In this document: in pieces, positions 17,417 through 26,960 of the stretch
Numbering within the stretch: position 1 is the first letter of the stretch
Layout of the letters: each line of letters begins with the position of its first letter
Origin: Hominifimenecus microfluidus
Lineage (GTDB): Bacteria; Bacillota; Clostridia; Lachnospirales; Lachnospiraceae
Assembly: GCA_020687485.1 (NCBI GenBank)
Contig: JAJEQR010000028.1
Location: 1 to 51,117 of the forward strand
Direction of reading: 5' to 3'
Length of the DNA stretch: 51,117 nucleotides
Translations under genes and position numbers: made by a program
Notes under the pieces: generated by a model
Told to the model about the DNA's origin: nothing
Databases searched by the model: none
What the model saw: only the letters and a program-made list of their open reading frames with translations

Positions 17417-17446
17417 GGGCAGGAGGACATTTCTCCTGCCCTTTTT
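17417..17446 (+). terminator. Terminator after fakA
   Basis: GGGCAGGAG/CTCCTGCCC stem, seven-base loop, TTTTT. It sits only 15 bases before recG, so recG needs readthrough or its own promoter; none is obvious in the gap. Confidence 0.85.
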
Positions 17447-17460
17447 GCGAGGTATGAACG

Positions 17461-19506
17461 ATGAAGCAGACAGACAGAATCGACAGATGCGGCGGGATCG
17501 GTACGAAGACCATGCAGCAGTTTCAGACGCTTGGCGTGGAGACGGCCGGTGATCTCCTGCGATATTATCCGGTTCGCTACGAATTTTTCGGAAATCCGAT
17601 TCCACTGGAGGAGGCGGGGGCCGGAAATGTCGTAACGATTCGCGTCATTCCGGAAGGAAGACCGCAGAATATGAGGAATTCCCGCATGCAGATGATCAGC
17701 GTCTGGGCCGGCGATGGTACCGGGCGGATTCGTCTGAACTGGTATCATATGCCATATGTCATTTACCGGATTAAGAAAGGGCAGACATACTTCTTTCGTG
17801 GGACGCTGATCCGGGATTCCTTCGGGCTCTCCATGAATCAGCCGGATATCTGGGAGCCGGAGGAGTACCAGATGTTTGCCGGACGTCTGCAGGCTTCCTA
17901 TGCGCTGGTGAAGGGACTTTCACGAAACCGAGTGCAGAAAGCACTGACACAGATTCTGGATGAGGCGGAGGATCTGTCCGATGAGCTTCCTGCCGGGATT
18001 CGGAAGGCATATGACCTGCCGGACTGGATCTGGGCGGTGCGGCAGATTCATTTTCCGGAGAGCACGGAAGCGCTTGCGGCTGCCAGAAGGCGTCTCGTGT
18101 TCGATGAGTTCTTCCTGTTTATTCTGGGAATCCGGCAGATGAAGAATCATCAGGAATTTCACGAGAATCCTTTCCACTTTGAGCAGCACGCATACGCGGA
18201 CCGGCTGCTGGCCGGGCTTCCCTACCGGTTGACTGGCGATCAGCAAAGAACACTGGAAGAAATCCGCAGGGATCTGCGGGGCGATCATCTAATGAATCGC
18301 CTGGTTCAGGGTGACGTTGGCTCCGGCAAGACGATTCTGGCGATGCTGGCGCTGACTGAGACTGCGGAGAACGGCTGGCAGGGTGCGCTGATGGCTCCAA
18401 CAGAAGTTCTGGCAAGGCAGCACGCGCAGTCCTTCCGGGAAATGTATGAGCGCTGGGAGATTCCTTTTCAGGTTGAGTTGCTGACCGGCTCTATGACGGC
18501 AGCGGAGAAGCGGAAAGCATATCAGCGAATTGCGGATCACAAGGCAGATATCATCATCGGTACTCACGCACTGATCCAAGAGAAGGTGGTCTATGACCGG
18601 CTGGCTCTTGTGGTAACAGATGAGCAGCACCGCTTCGGCGTGCGCCAACGCAAGGCCTTCTCGCAGAAAGGCGAGATGCCGCATACGCTTGTTATGAGCG
18701 CAACGCCGATTCCGCGGACGCTGGCGATCATTCTGTACGGTGATCTGGATATCTCCGTAATCCATGAGCTCCCCGGCGAGCGTCTGCCGATCAAAAACTG
18801 TGTGGTGGATTCCTCGTATCGGGAGAAAGCCTACACTTTTATGCAGAAGGAAATCCGCGCGGGACGTCAAGTCTATGTTATCTGTCCGCTGGCGGAGGAG
18901 AGCGAAGGCATTCCGGCGGAGAACGTCGTGGATTACGCAGATAAGCTTCGGAAGATCTTTCCGCCTTCCATTCGGATCGAATATCTTCACGGACGCATGG
19001 ATGCGAAGACAAAGAATGCCCGGATGGAGGCATTTCTGTCCGGTGAGATTCAGATTCTGGTGTCAACGACGGTTATCGAGGTCGGTGTTAACGTGCCGAA
19101 TGCTACCGTTATGATGATTGAGAATGCCGAGCGATTCGGGCTGGCTCAGCTTCATCAGCTGCGCGGCCGTGTCGGGCGCGGTGGCTATCAGTCCTACTGT
19201 ATTTTCATGACGGATTCCGGACAGACCGAACGTCTGGAGATTCTGAAGACGTCCAACGATGGATTTCAGATCGCGGAGGAGGATCTGAAGCTGCGCGGCC
19301 CCGGCGATCTCTTCGGTACGAGGCAGAGTGGAAGCCTGCAGTTCTCACTGGGGGATATTTTTACCGATCATACAGTTCTGCAGAAAGCAGCGGAGGCTGC
19401 CGGGAGAGTTCTTTCGGAAGACCCGGAGCTGCAGCAGCCGGAGCACACCGCACTGAGGGAACAGATTGAACGCGGCCGGGAGCGGGAGATTGCCCGGATT
19501 CTATAG
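17461..19506 (+). CDS. recG: ATP-dependent DNA helicase RecG
   Basis: 681 residues, usual length. Remodels stalled replication forks and Holliday junctions. N-terminal wedge/OB region (1-~250) with GVETAGDLLRYYPVRYE (~22); Walker A GDVGSGKTILA (~285); DEQH box VVTDEQHRFGV (~385); SATPIPRTLA (~412); motif VI region QLHQLRGRVGRG (~563). Start ATG 17461 has GAGGT seven bases upstream; another in-frame ATG at 17455 is less well spaced. Confidence 0.96.
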   Translation: MKQTDRIDRCGGIGTKTMQQFQTLGVETAGDLLRYYPVRYEFFGNPIPLEEAGAGNVVTIRVIPEGRPQNMRNSRMQMISVWAGDGTGRIRLNWYHMPYVIYRIKKGQTYFFRGTLIRDSFGLSMNQPDIWEPEEYQMFAGRLQASYALVKGLSRNRVQKALTQILDEAEDLSDELPAGIRKAYDLPDWIWAVRQIHFPESTEALAAARRRLVFDEFFLFILGIRQMKNHQEFHENPFHFEQHAYADRLLAGLPYRLTGDQQRTLEEIRRDLRGDHLMNRLVQGDVGSGKTILAMLALTETAENGWQGALMAPTEVLARQHAQSFREMYERWEIPFQVELLTGSMTAAEKRKAYQRIADHKADIIIGTHALIQEKVVYDRLALVVTDEQHRFGVRQRKAFSQKGEMPHTLVMSATPIPRTLAIILYGDLDISVIHELPGERLPIKNCVVDSSYREKAYTFMQKEIRAGRQVYVICPLAEESEGIPAENVVDYADKLRKIFPPSIRIEYLHGRMDAKTKNARMEAFLSGEIQILVSTTVIEVGVNVPNATVMMIENAERFGLAQLHQLRGRVGRGGYQSYCIFMTDSGQTERLEILKTSNDGFQIAEEDLKLRGPGDLFGTRQSGSLQFSLGDIFTDHTVLQKAAEAAGRVLSEDPELQQPEHTALREQIERGREREIARIL

Positions 19507-19573
19507 AAAGCAAAGCAATCGTAACGCTGGATGGGATCAGAACATTCGGCAGAAAAGAGAAAGGAAGCATTCG

Positions 19574-19825
19574 ATGGAAAATTCATATCGCTTTTTTGCA
19601 AATAAAGATTGTAAATACTACCCCTGCCATGAGGGAATCGAAGAGATGAACTGCATGTTCTGCTTCTGCCCTTTCTATCTGCAGGCAAAATGTCCCGGTA
19701 AGCCGGAGTGGTTCAGGAACGCAGCCGGAAAACAGATCAAGGACTGTACGAATTGTACGTTCCCTCATCGGCCGGAAAGTTATGACGTAATCATTCGCTG
19801 GATTAGGAATCAGAACCAGAAATAA
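19574..19825 (+). CDS. Cysteine-rich small domain protein (PF04071-like)
   Basis: 83 residues from ATG 19574 (AAAGGAAG upstream); an upstream in-frame start at 19466 would add an unconserved tail. Cysteines in CKYYPCHEG, NCMFCFCPFY, KCPG and DCTNC plus two His suggest a metal site. The family is small and often occurs near, or fused to, cobalamin-biosynthesis genes in Clostridia; its biochemical role is not established. Here it follows recG by 67 bases. Cytoplasmic by appearance. Confidence 0.8.
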   Translation: MENSYRFFANKDCKYYPCHEGIEEMNCMFCFCPFYLQAKCPGKPEWFRNAAGKQIKDCTNCTFPHRPESYDVIIRWIRNQNQK

Positions 19826-19879
19826 TACCGGGATGGAAAGCGGAAGCGCAGATGTAATAAAGATTTAAACAAAAAAAAC

Positions 19880-19908
19880 TTGCTGAAGAAAATCGGATAT
19901 ACTATAAT
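19880..19908 (+). promoter_or_regulatory. Promoter of the VanW-domain operon
   Basis: TTGCTG (19880-19885), 17-base spacer, TATAAT (19903-19908), about 100 bases before the first VanW gene. Confidence 0.65.
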
Positions 19909-20012
19909 ATCAATGATATCAGGATGAAAAGATGCAGGTAAAAATGCGAAGTATTTCAGGTATCAGGATAGAAACATTTATGGTTCATAAGATAAGAAAG
20001 CATGATTTATAA

Positions 20013-21428
20013 ATGAAGAGATACAATTGGAAGAATAAGGTAATAAGCGGAACCGGTATCCTGTGCGCAGTACTCCTTGCGGGTTGCTCCTCACAGGAGC
20101 TTCCTTCCGTGCTGTTCCCGGCAGCGGTTCTGGAGGATACTTCAGAGAATACCGCAGGGGCAGCGGATTCGGACAGCGATTCTGAGAGCGAAGAAGCTAC
20201 CTCTGCCATCCAGCTGGATCTGGAGCAGGTACTGGCGGAAGGGTTGTATATTGATGAATACTATGTAGGAGGCATGACGATTGCGGAGGCGAGAGATGTT
20301 CTCCAGAAGGCATATGAGGAGGCTGGACAGACGGCAGCTACCGTATACTGGCAGACGAACCCGGTGAAGACAAATCTTGCGGATCTGGGGCTGTACTGGA
20401 GTATTGATGATGCACTTTCCCGCGCGGCTACACTCTGGCAGCAGGGCAATCTCATCCGTCGCTATAAGATTCGGCAGGATCTGACGGGCAGTGAGTATCA
20501 TCTTTCCATGAAGAAGCGGCTGACACAGTCGGCTGTGGAGAATTTCCTTACGGATTATGTCGCGGATGTCTATGATATTGCGCCGAAGGATGCGGAACTG
20601 ACACATACTGGCAACGGTTTTGAGGTCAGTCAGGACGAGGATGGCCTGGGGGTGGATATTGATGCCACCTGGAAGAAGATTGCCATGGCTTATGCTGAGA
20701 ACGAGGATGATTATACGGAGATCACCGTTGAGGCGGAGCTTGAGACTGTACGGCCGCACTGCCCGACAGATGATCTGAAGCTGATTAAGGATCTGTTGGG
20801 CTCCTCCTATACGGATTATTCCGTGGGAAGCGCGACACGAAGCGTGAACGTGGAGGTGGCGACGGACAATGTCAGCGGCGCAATTGTGATGCCGGGTGAT
20901 ACGGTGTCGGTCAGTGAGCGTATGAAGCCTCGTACCGCGGAGAATGGTTATCAGTCCGGAGGCACGATGGTGAACGGTGTGATTGAGGATTCGATTGGCG
21001 GAGGTATCTGTCAGGTCAGCACAACGCTTTACAATGCCCTTCTGAAGGCGGAAGTGCAGATTGATGAGCGCCATAATCATTCGATGGTTGTAAGTTATGT
21101 TTCACCCGGCAAGGATGCGGCTGTTTCTGAGGACGGCGGCAAGGATCTGGTATTCACGAACAACCGGGAGACTCCGATCTATATCGAGGGTTATACGGAC
21201 GGAACGAATGTATATTTCTTCGTCTATGGTGTGGAAGACCGTCCGGAGAATCGGAAGGTTACTTTTGAAGCAACGGAAACTTATCGAAAGGAATATGCCG
21301 AAGGCGGCGTGGAAGTGGATGCTTACCTGGAGAAAATTGTTACGATCGATGGGGAAGAAGTCAGCCGTGTGAAGCTTCATACAGATCACTATGAGCCTTC
21401 CAGCCGGCTGAACGGAACGATCAACTGA
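20013..21428 (+). CDS. VanW-family lipoprotein
   Basis: 471 residues. Lipobox LLAGC (Cys about 25) marks a lipoprotein. Residues ~65-260 hold two peptidoglycan-binding-type (PG_binding_4/YoaR) segments; VanW domain at ~285-420 with SIGGGICQVSTTLYNALLKAE and RHNHSMVVSYVSPGKDAAV. A G5-like or beta tail follows. VanW proteins occur in some vancomycin-resistance clusters and widely in Clostridia cell envelopes; their molecular activity is unsettled, so resistance should not be inferred. Ribosome site is weak (no clear AGGAGG before 20013). Its TGA overlaps the next ATG by one base (TGATG). Confidence 0.85.
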   Translation: MKRYNWKNKVISGTGILCAVLLAGCSSQELPSVLFPAAVLEDTSENTAGAADSDSDSESEEATSAIQLDLEQVLAEGLYIDEYYVGGMTIAEARDVLQKAYEEAGQTAATVYWQTNPVKTNLADLGLYWSIDDALSRAATLWQQGNLIRRYKIRQDLTGSEYHLSMKKRLTQSAVENFLTDYVADVYDIAPKDAELTHTGNGFEVSQDEDGLGVDIDATWKKIAMAYAENEDDYTEITVEAELETVRPHCPTDDLKLIKDLLGSSYTDYSVGSATRSVNVEVATDNVSGAIVMPGDTVSVSERMKPRTAENGYQSGGTMVNGVIEDSIGGGICQVSTTLYNALLKAEVQIDERHNHSMVVSYVSPGKDAAVSEDGGKDLVFTNNRETPIYIEGYTDGTNVYFFVYGVEDRPENRKVTFEATETYRKEYAEGGVEVDAYLEKIVTIDGEEVSRVKLHTDHYEPSSRLNGTIN

Positions 21429-22933
21429 TGACAGACCAGAAGAGAAGAGCCGGAAGCAGGTCAACCGGACAAAAGAAAAAAAGAAAAAAGAAGAAAAACA
21501 GGTTTGCCGGAGCGGGAGTTATCCTTCTTCTGCTGCTGGCAGCCGGTCTGACAGGGCTTTGGATCAGCAGAGGGAAGACGGCAGCAGGGGATACTGTCGT
21601 CTTTTCTGAACATAAGGACAATGTTCCCGCGGATCGTTCCTCACGGAAAATTACAGAGGGTATTACCATTGGTGATGTGGATGTCAGCGGTATGCTGTCT
21701 GCGGAGGCAAAAGCAGCTTTGGATGAAGATTACAGCGGAGAGCATCAGGGAAAGGTGACGGTACACTGGGCAGATCAGAGTATCACTGCCGGACTGGAAC
21801 GCCTGGGAGTAACCTGGGGGGTGGAGGATGCTGTAGAGAAAGCAGTTTCACTGGGATACCAGGGTGGTATCATCCGGCAGTACAAAGACCAGACGGATCT
21901 GCGGATTGGAACGCTGCACATCGATTTGTCCTGGCATCTGGACCGGAAGGCTGTGAGTGAATTTGTAGAGAGCGATATTGCCTGGGAACATGATTTCGAT
22001 TCGGTGAGCGCGAAGCTCAGCCGTGTAGACGGTGTCTTCCACGTTGAGGAAGACACCGTGGGCCGAGTGACGGATCAGGCAGCGACGGTCGAGGCCATCT
22101 GCCGCGCGTTCTATGAGCGGATGGACACCTCGGATATTGAAGTAAATGCGGTTGTGAATGAAGTTCCTCCGATGTATTCTGCGGAGGATATGCGTCAGGT
22201 GAAGGATATCCTCGGAAGCATGAGCACCACTTACTGTGAAGATGATGACAGCCGTACGGAGCGTGCGGTGAATGTGGAAGTTGGAACTGCTTATATAGAC
22301 AAAACAGTTCTCTGGCCCGGACGTTCTGTATCTGTCAGTGATCTGCTGCGGGAACGAACCGAAGAGAACGGTTATAAGACCGGTGCTATGATGAATCAGG
22401 GGCAGGTGGAGGATTCTGTCGGCGGCGGTGTCTGCCAGGTATCGACCACGCTGTATAACGCACTCCTGGAAGCAGAGCTGCAGATTGATGTGCGCTACCC
22501 GCATTCTATGGAAGTCAGCTATGTCAAGCCGTCGAAGGATGCCGCAATTGCGACTGGTTCCAAGGATCTTGTATTTACGAACAATAAGGAGTACCCTATT
22601 TATATAGAAGGAACCACGAACGGTTATGAAGTCAGCTTTACCATCTACGGGAAAGAGGATCGTCCGTCAAACCGGAAAGTGGAATATATCTCTGTAGAGG
22701 ATAAGCGAATCCCTTCCTATGCGATTGAAGTACCGGATGCCTCGATTCCTTCCGGAACCTATCGTTCGGGAGGCGGAAGCAACCACGATGAAGTCTACTC
22801 CCACCTGGAGAAGGTGGTCTATGAGAACGGGCAGGAGGTCAGTCGGGAGACGCTTCATAGCGATCATTATGCTGCTTCGAACGAGACAGTTTATGTAGGA
22901 ACCGGAGCGGCTGCTCCCACGGACGGAACATGA
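21428..22933 (+). CDS. VanW-family membrane-anchored protein
   Basis: 501 residues, paralogue of the preceding gene, joined to it by a TGATG stop-start overlap. Residues 1-33 are strongly basic (QKKKRKKKKNRF), followed by one membrane segment (~34-52), so it is type-II membrane-anchored rather than lipid-anchored. PG-binding-like segments at ~80-270; VanW domain with VGGGVCQVSTTLYNALLEAE (~335) and RYPHSMEVSYVKPSKDA; C-terminal G5-like region VYSHLEKVVYENGQEV. The pair probably works together on the outer face of the membrane, with unequal anchoring. Function not established. Confidence 0.85.
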   Translation: MTDQKRRAGSRSTGQKKKRKKKKNRFAGAGVILLLLLAAGLTGLWISRGKTAAGDTVVFSEHKDNVPADRSSRKITEGITIGDVDVSGMLSAEAKAALDEDYSGEHQGKVTVHWADQSITAGLERLGVTWGVEDAVEKAVSLGYQGGIIRQYKDQTDLRIGTLHIDLSWHLDRKAVSEFVESDIAWEHDFDSVSAKLSRVDGVFHVEEDTVGRVTDQAATVEAICRAFYERMDTSDIEVNAVVNEVPPMYSAEDMRQVKDILGSMSTTYCEDDDSRTERAVNVEVGTAYIDKTVLWPGRSVSVSDLLRERTEENGYKTGAMMNQGQVEDSVGGGVCQVSTTLYNALLEAELQIDVRYPHSMEVSYVKPSKDAAIATGSKDLVFTNNKEYPIYIEGTTNGYEVSFTIYGKEDRPSNRKVEYISVEDKRIPSYAIEVPDASIPSGTYRSGGGSNHDEVYSHLEKVVYENGQEVSRETLHSDHYAASNETVYVGTGAAAPTDGT

Positions 22934-22999
22934 TGAAAAGCTACAAAAGAAACCCTGGCACCGCCGAAAGTCTGTAATGCATTGAGGGGGCAGAAACAT

Positions 23000-23560
23000 A
23001 TGGGAAGTATCCTGGAGGAGCTGGCAGAGTATCCGCTCTGTCAATATGAACAGATCACAACGGATCAGATTCCGTTTTCGAAAAATGTGCGTCACATCTG
23101 CAAGACGGAATGTCCACGTTACGGGACTTCATGGTCCTGCCCACCGGCCGTTGGAACCGTGGAAGAGTGCCGGGCACGCTGTCTGCAGTATAAGGACGCG
23201 CTGATCTTTATGACTGCCTCAGAGGTGGACGATATGGAGAATATGGACGCCCTTCTGGCAACAAGAAAGGAACACGAAGCGGTTACACATCAGCTGGATG
23301 CCCGTTTTCGCGAGGAATTCGGCGATTGCCTCACTCTTTCTTCGGAGTCCTGTGCTGACTGCGCACAATGCGCCTACCCGTCTGCACCCTGCCGGAATCC
23401 GGGACGGATGCTTCCGTGCCTGGAGGGCTATGGTATTGTAGCAGTAAACCTTGCGGAACTCTGCGGCATGCCGATGAGCATGGGGCCGGGAGTTGTCGTA
23501 TGGTTCGGCGCGATTCTTTTTCACAGAGTAACAGAAAAGCCGGGAGTTTCCGACTTCTGA
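23000..23560 (+). CDS. DUF2284 predicted metal-binding protein
   Basis: 186 residues from ATG 23000, chosen because AGGGGG lies nine bases upstream; a TTG at 22982 is in frame but lacks a ribosome site. Cysteine motifs: ICKTECPRYGTSWSCPP (~25-41), ARCLQY, and ESCADCAQCAYPSAPCRNP (~115-133), which look like iron-sulfur or zinc ligands. DUF2284 is common in anaerobes, function unknown. Stands in front of the methyltransferase gene with 19 bases between. Confidence 0.85.
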   Translation: MGSILEELAEYPLCQYEQITTDQIPFSKNVRHICKTECPRYGTSWSCPPAVGTVEECRARCLQYKDALIFMTASEVDDMENMDALLATRKEHEAVTHQLDARFREEFGDCLTLSSESCADCAQCAYPSAPCRNPGRMLPCLEGYGIVAVNLAELCGMPMSMGPGVVVWFGAILFHRVTEKPGVSDF

Positions 23561-23579
23561 AGACGAAAGGATTTTATAT

Positions 23580-25835
23580 ATGAAGACTGCCGGGAAGAAT
23601 ATCGATATTAATCTGCAGGCCATGGGAAAGATGTCGGAGATCTGCGATGTCCTGGAGAGAAGCGGATATCAGGGGCGGGATCTGGAGACCTATCTGGTTC
23701 GCCTGTTGTTCTGCTTTTTCGCAGATGACACGGGAATTTTCTGCAAGGGACAGTTATATGATTATATACTACATACGAATCACAGCGATGGTGTCCTGAC
23801 AGATACAATCATGAAGCTCTTCGCGGTTCTGGATCGCCGGAAGGATGACCGGGAGGGATTCTCTGAGGAACTTGCGGAATTTCCATATATCAACGGAAGG
23901 ATGTTCGCTGGTGAACTTCCGGTGCATCCATTGGCGGATTCCGTAAGAAATCTTCTGTTGTCTTCGCAGGAGATCGCCTGGGGCAGGCTTTCACCTGCTA
24001 TTTTCGGAGCAATGTTCCAGGAGATCATGAATCAGAAAACACGCAGAGAATGGGGAACTTATTATACATCGGAAGAGAATATCCGCAAGCTGATCCGTCC
24101 GCTTTTTCTGGACAATCTCTGGGCAGAATTCCATTCAATCAAACACAGCCGTCACAAGCTCCTCGCATTCCATGAGAAGCTGACAGAACTTCGTTTCCTT
24201 GACCCGGCCTGCGGCTGCGGCAATTTTCTCATTGTGACGTATCAGGAGCTGCGCCGTCTGGAGCTGGAGGTCATCCGCAATCTGTATGACATGAATCAGC
24301 GTGTACTGGATGTTGGCATGTACTGCCGCGTACAGGTCAGCCAGTTCTACGGCATCGAGTATGAGCCTTTCCAGGCGCATATTGCCAAGGTGTGCATGTG
24401 GCTGGCAGACCACCAGCTGAACATGGAAGCGGCGGATGCGTTCGGCATGTACTATGCCCGTATTCCTTTGGTACAGTCTGCTTCGATTGTGGAAGGCAAT
24501 GCGCTCTCCATGGACTGGAATGAGGTCGTTGTGGCCGGTCAGCTGAATTATATTATAGGAAACCCGCCGTTCGTTGGGGCGCGCCTGATGAATGAAGGGC
24601 AGAAGCAGGATATCCGCAATGTCTTCCGGGGATCTTCCGCAGCGGGAAATATGGATTATGTCACGGCATGGTATCGAAAGGCAGCCTCCTACATGGCAGA
24701 AACGCAGATTCGTGCTGCGTTCGTATCCACGAACAGCATCTGCCAGGGAGAACAGGCTGCTATGCTGTGGAAGAGCCTGAAGTTCAATTATCATACCGGT
24801 ATTGATTTTGCCTACCGCAGTTTTGTATGGAATAACGAAGCCCGCGGTCAGGCCAAGGTGCACTGCGTTATCATCGGCTTCTCTGACTGGTCAGTTCGGG
24901 ATGCGGACAGCGAGAAGAAGAGCCTTTTCGACGGAGATGAGGAGTGGAAGGTATCTCATATTAACGGTTATCTGATCGCAGCTCCGGATGTATACGTGCA
25001 GCCGAGACGATCTCCGGTATCCGAATGGGTTCCGGCCATGACCTTCGGAAGCATGGCGAACGATGGCGGCAACCTGATCCTTCAGCCGGAAGAGGCTGAT
25101 TTCCTGATGATGAAATATCCGCAGCTGAAGGAAGAGGGCGCAATCCGTCCCTTCATCGGTTCGGAAGAGTATATCAACCGCAAGCAGAGATACTGCCTGT
25201 GGCTTCTCGGTATCCGGCCGGAAGTTTACGAGAACATTCCTGAAATACAGCGCCGGATTCAGGCAGTGAAGAGTTTCCGTGAGTACAGCCCGCGGGCGGC
25301 GACAAGAAAGCTCGCAAAATTCCCGGAAATCTTCGGCGAGATCCGTCAGCCGGAACAGGGAAAATATATTCTGGTACCGAGAGTGTCCTCCTGGCGGCGA
25401 AGCTACATCCCCATGGGCTTCCTTCCTGCGGAGACAATCGCCAGCGATGCGGCTCAGATGGTACCGCAGGCTACGGAAGAGCTATTCGGCATCCTGACAT
25501 CCGCCATGCACATGGCGTGGGTAAGAGCCGTTGCCGGCCGCCTGAAGAGCGATTACCGTTACTCATCGTCTATCGTATATAATAACTTCCCGTTCCCGGA
25601 TCTGGACAGGGAGAGCGCGGATGACATCCATGAGAAGGCCGCCCGCGTGCTCGCCATCCGGGAACAGTATGCGGAAGTGCCGCTGGCCTGGCTCTATGAT
25701 GATACCAGTATGCCTTCAGCACTGAAGAATGCGCACCGGGAGCTGGATCTTGCTGTTGACCGTTCCTACGGTTATGAATTTGATACAGAGAAAGAACGTG
25801 TCATCTTTCTGATGGACCTCTATTCGAAACTGTAA
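23580..25835 (+). CDS. MmeI-like DNA adenine methyltransferase lacking the nuclease domain
   Basis: 751 residues. Residues ~10-160 match the helical spacer of MmeI-type enzymes (YLVRLLFCFFADDTGIF). SAM-binding motif I FLDPACGCGNFLIVTYQELR (~210) and catalytic motif IV NPPF (~325) define a gamma-class N6-adenine methyltransferase; a target-recognition region follows (~480-680). MmeI-family enzymes are normally ~900 residues and begin with a PD-(D/E)XK nuclease domain of ~150-200 residues; here the reading frame starts directly at the spacer and the 19 upstream bases contain a ribosome site (AAAGGA), so the nuclease is absent, not frameshifted. Likely an orphan methyltransferase; regulatory or anti-restriction use is inference. 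Confidence 0.8.
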   Translation: MKTAGKNIDINLQAMGKMSEICDVLERSGYQGRDLETYLVRLLFCFFADDTGIFCKGQLYDYILHTNHSDGVLTDTIMKLFAVLDRRKDDREGFSEELAEFPYINGRMFAGELPVHPLADSVRNLLLSSQEIAWGRLSPAIFGAMFQEIMNQKTRREWGTYYTSEENIRKLIRPLFLDNLWAEFHSIKHSRHKLLAFHEKLTELRFLDPACGCGNFLIVTYQELRRLELEVIRNLYDMNQRVLDVGMYCRVQVSQFYGIEYEPFQAHIAKVCMWLADHQLNMEAADAFGMYYARIPLVQSASIVEGNALSMDWNEVVVAGQLNYIIGNPPFVGARLMNEGQKQDIRNVFRGSSAAGNMDYVTAWYRKAASYMAETQIRAAFVSTNSICQGEQAAMLWKSLKFNYHTGIDFAYRSFVWNNEARGQAKVHCVIIGFSDWSVRDADSEKKSLFDGDEEWKVSHINGYLIAAPDVYVQPRRSPVSEWVPAMTFGSMANDGGNLILQPEEADFLMMKYPQLKEEGAIRPFIGSEEYINRKQRYCLWLLGIRPEVYENIPEIQRRIQAVKSFREYSPRAATRKLAKFPEIFGEIRQPEQGKYILVPRVSSWRRSYIPMGFLPAETIASDAAQMVPQATEELFGILTSAMHMAWVRAVAGRLKSDYRYSSSIVYNNFPFPDLDRESADDIHEKAARVLAIREQYAEVPLAWLYDDTSMPSALKNAHRELDLAVDRSYGYEFDTEKERVIFLMDLYSKL

Positions 25836-25858
25836 GCAGAATCATTTGGAATTGTATC

Positions 25859-25900
25859 AGCTGCAGGGCAGAGAAATGCATTGTCCTGCAGCTTAACTTT
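25859..25900 (+). terminator. Terminator after the methyltransferase
   Basis: AGCTGCAGG/CCTGCAGCT stem (25859-25867, 25885-25893), 17-base loop, then TTAACTTT. The U-tract is weak. Confidence 0.6.
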
Positions 25901-25948
25901 AAGTAAAATCAGCAGCTGGTGAGCTGAAAAAAACGAAAGGAGAAAGCA

Positions 25949-26665
25949 ATGCCGAATATTCGTCTGGACAAATATCTTGCGAATATGGGAGTGGGTTCCC
26001 GCACTGCTGTTAAGGAACTGATCCGGAAGAAGCAGGTGACTGTCAATGAGGTAACGGCCGTCTCTCCGGAGCAGAAGGTGGATACTGAAAGAGATAGGAT
26101 CTTCTGTCAGGGAGAACCCATTGGATTCACGGAATTTGAGTATCTGATGCTTCATAAACCGGCGGGGGTCGTATCTGCTGTAACGGATGACAGAGACCGG
26201 ACGGTCATCGATCTGATTGATGCCAGAAAGCGGAAGGATCTTTTCCCGGTAGGACGTCTCGATAAGGATACAGAGGGGCTTCTTCTGATTACGAATGACG
26301 GGAAGCTGGCGAATCAGCTCTTAAATCCCCGAAAGCATGTGGATAAGACATATTACGCGAGAGTGCGAGGTGCTGTGACAGCTGCCGAGCAGGAGTGTTT
26401 CCGGGAAGGACTTGATATCGGGGATGATACACTTACAAAACCGGCGGAGCTGGAAATCCTTTCTTCCGGGCCGGAATCCGAGATCCTTCTTACTATCACA
26501 GAAGGACGTTTCCACCAGGTGAAGCGGATGTTCCAGGCGGTCGGCATGGAAATCCTCTACCTGAAGCGCCTCTCTATGGGACCTCTGCGCCTGGATGAGA
26601 GTCTTCCGGCGGGAGCCTGGCGTCCTCTGACTGTGGACGAAATCCGGGCCTTACATGAGCGCTGA
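25949..26665 (+). CDS. RsuA-family 16S rRNA pseudouridine synthase
   Basis: 238 residues. N-terminal S4 RNA-binding domain (IRLDKYLANMGVGSRTAVKE, ~4-50), then the catalytic domain with LMLHKPAGVVSA (~66) and GRLDKDTEGLLLITND (~99-114), whose Asp is the nucleophile. Closest to the RsuA/RluB/RluF group that modifies small- or large-subunit rRNA; exact target cannot be read. Ribosome site CGAAAGGAGAAAGCA. Confidence 0.9.
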   Translation: MPNIRLDKYLANMGVGSRTAVKELIRKKQVTVNEVTAVSPEQKVDTERDRIFCQGEPIGFTEFEYLMLHKPAGVVSAVTDDRDRTVIDLIDARKRKDLFPVGRLDKDTEGLLLITNDGKLANQLLNPRKHVDKTYYARVRGAVTAAEQECFREGLDIGDDTLTKPAELEILSSGPESEILLTITEGRFHQVKRMFQAVGMEILYLKRLSMGPLRLDESLPAGAWRPLTVDEIRALHER

Positions 26666-26686
26666 ACTGGGTATTCCACAATTTTT

Positions 26687-26768
26687 CGGTGTAGCTCCGC
26701 ACAACCCGGGGAAACTGACTTCCAGGGGAGTCTTCCGTAATCTCTCGGTGTAGCTCCGCGAAAACTCT
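26687..26768 (+). repeat. Boundary-motif tandem array beside copy C
   Basis: CGGTGTAGCTCCGC occurs at 26687 and 26746 (59-base period), the second copy leading directly into structured repeat C. Between the two lies GGGAAACTGACTTCC, also seen in the array beside copy E as GGGAAACTAGCTTCC. Confidence 0.8.
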
Positions 26769-26960
26769 GGGAAAAGCCGAATTTTTCTTCACACGGTCAC
26801 TGATGCTGCGTTTCCGGTCTCAGGCCGCGCGCCGATTAGCTGCCAGTCGCTTCGACTCGCCCTAACGGGCTCAGACATGAAGCTTTGTGGCAGCAGCTAG
26901 CGCAGCCTTCGTCTCGGAAGCCTTGCAAGGTGCCCGTGTCGAAGAAAATTGGCTTTTCCC
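26769..26960 (+). repeat. Structured dispersed repeat, copy C
   Basis: 192 bp. Terminal arms GGGAAAAGCC / GGCTTTTCCC, whereas copy B has GGGACAAGCC / GGCTTGTCCC: both partners changed together. Inner helices GCTGCCA/TGGCAGC and GCTTC/GAAGC as in copy A; CGGAAGCC arm with TTTCCGG. Plus orientation, left boundary of a small gene islet ending at copy D. Confidence 0.9.

Noticed and set aside
20013-22933. Vancomycin-resistance cluster
   Set aside because: VanW-domain proteins are common in Clostridia; no vanA/vanH/vanX ligase-type genes are nearby.
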